Source of the DNA: Okapia johnstoni
Taxonomy: Eukaryota; Chordata; Mammalia; Artiodactyla; Giraffidae
Assembly (NCBI GenBank): GCA_024291935.2
Contig: CM044312.1
Coordinates: 74,791,001-74,855,000, forward strand
Direction: 5' to 3'
Length of the DNA stretch: 64,000 bases
Shown: in pieces, positions 58,108 through 64,000 of the stretch
Layout of the letters: every line of letters starts with the position of its first letter
Numbering within the stretch: the stretch's first letter is position 1
The notes under the pieces: generated by a model
Told to the model about the DNA's origin: nothing
The model's input: only the letters and a program-made list of their open reading frames with translations
Databases searched by the model: none
Made by a program: the position numbers and the translations under genes

Positions 58108-58261
58108 CCCCGCTTGCCCCCACACCCTAGGTGTGTGATCTTTGCCTAGTGTCCTCATTTATAAAATAAGGATGGAGAAAGAGTGACTACGTTATGGGAC
58201 TGCTGAACAAATTAAATAAGTTGAGATTTGTAAAGTAATTAGGACAGTAGCCATGACTATG
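58108..58261 (+). repeat. MIR/L2-type relic
   Basis: 'tgatctttgcctagtgtcct catttataaaataaggatgg' and 'acaaattaaataagttgaga tttgtaaagtaattaggaca' follow forward MIR order. Confidence 0.55.
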
Positions 58262-58340
58262 CAAATTTCTATTAAAGAAATTAAATTTCTATTAATTAGA
58301 AATTAAATAAGAAGTTAAATTTCTATTAAATAAATGTGAA
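58262..58340. repeat. AT-rich internal repeats
   Basis: aaatttctattaa recurs three times (58263, about 58284 and 58317) with attaaat spacers. A local slippage-type repeat. Confidence 0.75.
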
Positions 58341-59027
58341 AAATAAATCAGGCTTTGGGGGCTAACGGGAAGAAATTCCAGGACAGCAAGGGAGTCAGAG
58401 TAGCAGGCTGAAGTCCTCAGAGCTTTCACAGCAGTTGGAACATCATTAAAAGTTTATCTTGGGCTTGTTCAAGCAATCTAATCAAACAGAAATGGGAATA
58501 TTTTGATGTTTTATTTAGTTGTAAATGACTAAAACTGACTAAAGAGTATTGACACACATAACTGAAAAGACTAGTGGGCTCCAATGAAATGCTCAAGATT
58601 TGGAAACACTTTCTCCTTTCTTGACCTCACTTTCCTCTCCAGGCTTTATTCTGAGGCACACTGCTTCTCGTAATGGCATTCCATTTGGTGGCTCAGAAAA
58701 CAGAGATATTTCTTCCCCCGTAAGTCCAGGCAAAGTCCCAAGATTGAATTTCAGTGGCTCTAGTTTGTCCCACTCAGAATGCTGTTAATGTGTCTTTTTC
58801 CCTTTACATCAGAGCCTCTTGGTTTGAGGCTAATGGTAAAAATCACCGAGCTTGGGGGAATTTGATGCTCTGATAAATTAAATTTAAATCATAGGCTCAT
58901 TTTGGGAGCCAGAGTTAGAATTAACCCTACACAAATCAGAAGAGTAAGGGATTGACAATCCCTTACTGAAAAATAGGAAGCTACTCCCAAGAAAGGTTAA
59001 ATGGATTTGGGGCAGAGTATCAAGAAT
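58341..59027. other. Unique sequence without a gene
   Basis: About 690 bases. A frame at 58600-58788 has no recognisable product. Confidence 0.55.
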
Positions 59028-59040
59028 AGGTGTTGCCACG

Positions 59041-59262
59041 CGTGCATGCTAAGTTGCTTCAGTTGTACTCGACTCTGTGCAACCCTATGGACTGTAGCCC
59101 GCCAGGCTCCTCTGTCCATGGGATTCTCCAGGCAAGAGTACTGGAGTGGGTTGCCATTTCCTCCTCCAGGGGATCTTTCCAACCCAGGGATTGAACCTGC
59201 ATCTCTTGCATCTCCTGCATTGGCAGGCGGGTTTCTTTACTGCTAGTGCCACTTGGGAAGCC
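59041..59262 (-). mobile_element. Bov-tA SINE, probable TSD
   Basis: Reverse copy from 'cgtgcatgctaagttgcttc' to 'tagtgccacttgggaagcc'. Flanks aggtgttgccacg (59028-59040) and aggtgtcaccatg (59263-59275) match at 10 of 13, all differences transitions. Confidence 0.93.
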
Positions 59263-59276
59263 AGGTGTCACCATGC

Positions 59277-59727
59277 TTCAGTTCAGTTCAGTCGCTCAGT
59301 TGTGTCCAACTCTTTGCAACCCCGTGGACTGCAGGACGCCAGGCTTCGCTGTGCATCACCAACTCTCACAGCTTACTCAAACTCATATCCATCGAGTTGG
59401 TGATGCCATCCAACCATCTCATCCTCTGTCATCCCCTTCTCCTCCTGCCTTCAATCTTTCCCAGCATCAAGATCTTTTCTAATGAGTCAGTTCTACCCAT
59501 CAGGTGGCCAAAGTATTGGAGTTTCAGCTTCAGCATCAGTCCTTCCAATGAATATTCAAGACTGATTTCCTTTAGGATCTCCTTGCTGTCCAAGGGACTC
59601 TCAAGAGTCTTCTCCAACACCACAGTTCAAAAGCATCAATTCTTCGGCACTCAGCCTTCTTTATAGTCCAACTTTCACATACATACATGACTACTGGAAA
59701 AACCATAGCTTTGACTAGATGGACCAT
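59277..59727 (-). mobile_element. BovB LINE 3' end
   Basis: Reverse BovB starting 'ttcagttcagttcagtcgct' immediately after the SINE duplication and ending 'ctttgactagatggacca'. A 13-base-scale deletion near 59577 removes part of the 'ggatggactggttgg' wording. Reverse frame 59429-59623 keeps [18 protein letters not shown]. Confidence 0.95.
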
Positions 59728-61974
59728 AATTAAGGTATAATATTTTTCTGTCCCCAGAGACTTCTTTATTAGGTTTCTATGTTTAGCTAGATTTGAAATC
59801 TATGGATCGGCATATTTAGAGACCTGGGAAGGACTGTCTCCCACTGTCAAGTCTTCCTGCTTTCCAATTCCTGAAATTCTTTAGAGAGAATGAAGAATTT
59901 ATGCTGAGACTTAACATCCAAAATAACCCTGGGATAGAGAACACATGTATCTAAACTCAAATTAAAATATAACTGACTGATATGAGATACTCTCTGAAGT
60001 CTTTTTTTTTTTTAAATGGTTTTAATGGGAAGAGAGGAGAGAGAAGCCAAGAAACAATAAATAGGCCCAGAAAGGTGAAGCCTTGGACATTCTGGGCAAA
60101 CAGCCTACTTCCTGTGGCTGCCAAAGCTGGCCATGTCCCTTGTCAAAACTCTAAAAAACCAGATTTTCAGCGCATTACATTCTGACATCTTGGAGTGCTA
60201 AATGCAGTTCAAAATTTCACAATCTGCCTATAGAACCTTTGATTCAAAATCAATTCTTTGGGTGGTTATAGATGGGATGGATTTCAGCTGCCAAAATAAT
60301 CCCTCAATTCAGTGAAGGACTTGATTGTTTGACTTCGGTAGATTAAATAGTGTGGTTATTGACTAATTTCTTTCACATTTAAAGACGCTGGGACATCATG
60401 CAGACAAGCGAGTTTTATTTTCAGTTCAAGTAACTGCCAGAAATGGTACTGTAACTTTAAGATTTAAACACTTTTATCTCATCTCGGAGACCTGGCCATT
60501 GAAGACTATGCCAGATTCCCTTTCCACACACCCTCTTTGGAGCACTGTGCTTGCCTGCCCCCCTTGTGACCTCCATCTGTATTTACTCTTGGTTAACAAG
60601 TGTCTACTAAGTGATAACTATACATCTGCCCAGTTCTCCAGGCAGACTCATAAAGTGATTTTTTTTAAAAATCAGCATGTTTGTGACCTCTAAGGTGAAT
60701 GTGTTTAAATCTCTGTCTTTAAATTTGGTTTCCTTTTTTTTCTTTCTGTGTATCTGGACTGTTGATTTTATCCTCCCATTTCTCTAACTTCTGCTTCTGT
60801 TTCTTCATGTTGCTGTCTAGAAATATAGGAAGATACCTTTGTTTCTATGACATCAGAGTCCTTGGGTTTCCCCTAACTCCTTTCTGTTGGCTCCTTTTCC
60901 ATGTTCCTGATCTAACATGTAAGTGTTCTTTTAATCAAATTTATGTATCCTTCTAAGCTGGGTTAACTTTCCCTTCGACGTGTTCCCATAATATGAGAAC
61001 TAATTACACTACACTGAAGTAAGTTGTTCACATATTAGTACCCTTATTGAACTTAAACTTGAGAAAAGAAACTAGATATTAATCACTGTTGGAACTCTAC
61101 TACGCAGCCCCACAAGTACAACTGCAAATAACCTCTTCATCCATGATATAATATATCCAAGACACTTTGCATGAAGGAATTGCATAACAGGGAACTTCAG
61201 GCCACTCCAGGCATGCATTATGGTAAAGTTAGATCTGATGCTGTGTGGTAGCTGTTCCTCAAACTAGAAAATGATGATGCTCTTCTTCTCTAGGCCTATG
61301 GAATCAGAATCTGTCAATCACCAGATATTTGTGATGATGTGCAAACCAAGTCAGGTCCTTATACCTAACACATTTAAAAGGAAGTTAAATCTCAACACAG
61401 ATGGATTCTGATGCTAAGAAAATAACTATAGATCAGGGGTTATATGAATGTGCATGGATAGTGATAATTATTAAACCATCTCAGTAAAAAAAGATTCTGT
61501 GCATCCTTTAAGAAGTACATATTCACCTGACCAACAAACTTACTTCCAGAAAGATGAATGCTGATGAGAATAATAAAATATGGAGAAAACAATCGCACTG
61601 GAAAGGAGTATTGCTGAGACAATATTCATGGATAGTCAAGAGTGGATTGGGTCTTACACAGGTAAATGGGATGGCCACTGTTAAGAGCAGAGAGAGTCTT
61701 TTGTGTAACAAGAGACAGGTACATTCTGGGCAGAGACATAGGTGAGACTGCATAAATCCTTCTCTGTTTGCTTCTGTTTTTGCACTGGAATAAGCAGCAG
61801 GTCATTGGTTGAGGGTGAGGAGGTACTTGAAATTTGAAGACAATTCTAAAATATGATAAAGGATTTTCTAACAGAATGGGACAACAGTGAATGACTTCCA
61901 CCTTGCTAAATCTACTGTTGCACAATTTGAATGACAGACAGCAATTTATATAGTGTATCATTCCTTTCCTCTTA
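59728..61974. other. Unique sequence without a gene
   Basis: 2.2 kb, no recognised repeat. Short frames at 59982, 60499, 60762, 61554 and 61626 have no family resemblance. A T12 run lies at 60002-60013. Confidence 0.55.
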
Positions 61975-62765
61975 AAATATGGCCTTCACATACTTTCCTG
62001 ATTTTCTCCCAACTTCCTGGCCACTCATCTCAACCTCCTTTGCTGGCCCTACAAACTCTATGAAGTGCCCCACAGCTCAGATCCTTAAACTCTTCTATTT
62101 AACACTCCCTAGATGATCTTATCCATTCTTCTGATTTAAAAACTATTTAGGTGCAGATGGCTCTCCAATTCATATCTCCAGCCCAGAATTCTCCACTGAA
62201 CTCCAGGTTAATATAAGCAATTGTCTGCTTCATGTCTTCACTTAGAATTTTGCTCTACCTCTCAAGCTTAACATGTTCAAGATGGAATCCCTGACATATC
62301 TCCACTTGCTACTAAACGTCTCCTCCTGTGTTCTTTCCAATCTTAGTAGCTGGCAGCTCCAGTCTTCTGAGTCTTTTGATTATTCATACACAAAACTTGG
62401 AGTTGCGCTTGACTGGTCTCTTTCAGCTCACCTCATTTACAATTCACCAAAAAAATTTTTTGTCTATAATTTCAAAATATATCCATATATCCAAATACAT
62501 CACATTTTCCCCAGACTAATTGCCACCACTCTGATCTAAGCTACTGTCAACTTTTTAATTAGCTACTTTTTTTAGTTTACTCTTTCTCTTCATCCGTCTA
62601 TTTTAGTTACATTACCCACCTCAATGCTACTAGAATATACTAGGCATGTTCCCAATTTAGAGCTTTTGTACTTACTATTTTCTCTGCCTTTAAAACTGCT
62701 TCACTGTTCTCTTTGTTAGCCATATGGCCTACTCCCTCACTCTCTTCAAGTCTTTATAGATGTAT
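61975..62765 (+). repeat. L2 LINE reverse-transcriptase relic
   Basis: Wording in L2 order: 'gcagatggctctccaattca tatctccagcccagaattct', 'ctcaagcttaacatgttcaa', 'acaaaacttggagttgcgct tgactggtctctttcag' and 'gagcttttgtacttactatt'. The frame 62273-62539 preserves KLGVALDWSLS, the L2 'NLGV-DSSLS' motif. Other parts are out of frame. A molecular fossil. Confidence 0.75.
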
Positions 62766-63334
62766 AGAAAAAGTATGCAAGATTATATATTGAAGTGTTA
62801 TCTTTACATTTTATAGAATACACACATATTAAACTAGTTCTCTCCACATGGTGGAATTTAAGGTGATTTTTAAATTTATATTTGAATACCTAAATATTTT
62901 CTTAATTTTCTCCAATGATAATAATGAAATGAACACATTTCAAAAAAATGTTTTTTTTTTCCCCAAATGGAGTTAAACAGTCTCATGAATTATAAAGCTG
63001 CTATTCATTTCCACCCCGACTGATGTAACTATTTGTGATAAATATGTGCTTTCTTCCCATCCCTCTAAACTTCTCTCAGCTGTTACTTGGAATTTTGTAC
63101 ATACATCAGTGAGGAATTAGAGATGTAACACTTGAGGTCTATAGTTGCCTTTTAAATCCTGTATTCACCCTCTACTGATTTTATAAACTAGCATAAACAC
63201 ATATGGAATCCCTTACACTGCAGTGACTACTGCAGGGATGCCTGGGGCAGCGGCAATGACAGCAAGGACAGCTGACACTTCTGAAGGCTTCCCCAGGCTC
63301 CATCATAAGCAGTATCTGATTCAACCTCAGACTA
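62766..63334. other. Unique spacer without a gene
   Basis: About 570 bases. Contains a T10 run at 62951-62960. No gene. Confidence 0.55.
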
Positions 63335-63712
63335 GCTCCACAGAAGAGGTAGTCGGCAATCCCCTGTTAAAGATAGGGAAATTGAGATGCAGAGAGATTA
63401 GATAAAAGATTAATTAATTTGCCCAAGATTACATAACAAGTAGGACTTCCCTGGTGACTCAGATCATAAAGAATCCGCCTGCAAAGCAGGAGACCTGGGT
63501 TCAATCCCTGGCTTGGGAAGATTCCCTGTAAAAGGGAACAGCTACCCACTCCAGTATTCTAGCCTGGAAGAATTCCATGGACTGTACAGCTCATGGGGTC
63601 ATAAAGAGTCAGACATGACTGAGCGACTTCTACAGATAACAAGTAAACCATTTTGAATTCGAAATGAGGACTGACTTCAGTGACATTGGTTTGAACGCTA
63701 CCGTGCTTCGTT
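63335..63712 (-). repeat. MIR SINE split by Bov-tA
   Basis: Reversed MIR 'ccctgttaaagatagggaaa ttgagatgcagagag ... gcccaagattacataacaag' (63335-63442) continues after the insertion as 'ccattttgaattcgaaatga ggactgacttc' (63646-63712). Confidence 0.65.
63443..63635 (+). mobile_element. Bov-tA SINE with TSD
   Basis: Forward copy 'ggacttccctggtgactcag' to 'catgactgagcgacttctac'. A perfect 10-bp duplication, ataacaagta, lies at 63433-63442 and 63636-63645. Confidence 0.95.
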
Positions 63713-63714
63713 TT

Positions 63715-64000
63715 TGGAGAAGGCAATGGCACCCCATTCCAGTACTCTTGCCTGGAAAATCCCATGGATGGAGGAGCCTGGTAGGCTGCAGTCCATGGGG
63801 TCGCTATGAGTTGGACACGACTGAGCGACTTCACTTTCACTTTTCACTTTTGTGCATTGGAGAAGGAAATGGCAACCCACTCCAGTGTTCTTGCCTGGAG
63901 AATCCCAGGGACGGCGGAGCCTGGTGCGTTGCCATCTATGGGGTCGCACAGAGTCAGGCATGACTGAAATGACTTAGCAGCAGCAGCAGCAGCAGCAGTG
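63715..64000 (+). mobile_element. Bov-A2 SINE at the window edge
   Basis: Forward two-unit Bov-A2, 'tggagaaggcaatggcaccc' to 'gacttagcagcagc', ending in about seven AGC units (63975-63998). Its right flank lies outside the window, so a TSD cannot be checked. Confidence 0.95.

Noticed and set aside
62273..62539. 88-codon frame as a possible small gene
   Set aside because: Part of it matches the L2 reverse-transcriptase motif NLGV-DSSLS in an L2 context. It is a fossil.
63664..63963. 99-codon forward frame near the right edge
   Set aside because: It lies almost wholly in the Bov-A2 SINE. Peptides such as LLPGKSHGWRSLVG recur in other SINE copies here and are not proteins.
63975..63998. AGC repeat as a CRISPR-like or coding polyglutamine/serine tract
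   Set aside because: It is the known (AGC)n tail of Bov-A2. There are no spacers and no gene around it.

Overview
The window is nuclear DNA from a ruminant (cattle, sheep, goat or close kin). BovB LINEs, Bov-tA and Bov-A2 SINEs and the ruminant-type L1 3' end occur throughout, beside older mammalian repeats (L2, MIR, MaLR-type LTRs, a hAT relic). The species within ruminants cannot be decided from this sequence. No functional protein-coding gene, rRNA or true tRNA gene could be supported. The longest open frames are decayed BovB and L1 reverse-transcriptase frames. The window reads as an AT-rich intergenic or intronic gene desert.

Layout. 1-9 kb: AT-rich unique DNA, a 5'-truncated L1 with a 17-bp target-site duplication (TSD), a solo ERV LTR with a 4-bp TSD, SINEs and an older L1 end. 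9-20 kb: ancient relics (L2, hAT, an L1 ORF1-like block joined to an L1 3' end, a MaLR LTR inside another old repeat). 20-26 kb: three BovB 3' ends and a TA-rich block flanked by a direct repeat. 26-34 kb: unique DNA, a BovB inserted in an L1 with a matching TSD, and a 42-bp insertion with a 15-bp TSD. 34-46 kb: LTR-like relics, BovB, a near full-length MLT1, several L1 and SINE copies, and one unexplained ORF with a strong start context (41.4 kb). 46-53 kb: a BovB endonuclease fragment with an inverted 5' part, a GC-richer CpG-bearing unique element at 48.6 kb, a 0.56-kb direct duplication of apparently unique DNA (49.1 and 52.5 kb), and a three-layer nest L1/Bov-tA/L1 between the copies. 53-64 kb: unique DNA, the longest BovB reading frame, an L2 reverse-transcriptase relic, and a MIR split by a Bov-tA next to a terminal Bov-A2.

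How the parts relate. Bov-tA and Bov-A2 SINEs carry a 3' region derived from BovB and are mobilised by BovB, while L1 makes the poly(A)-tailed insertions. The nesting gives a relative order: L2, MIR and MaLR first, then older L1, then Bov-tA and BovB, then the youngest L1 and Bov-A2. The best candidates for anything beyond transposon history are the 48.6-kb element, the 49/52-kb duplication and the 41.4-kb ORF. Family names and alignments come from recognising consensus wording by eye, so edges are good to about 5-20 bases unless a TSD fixes them.
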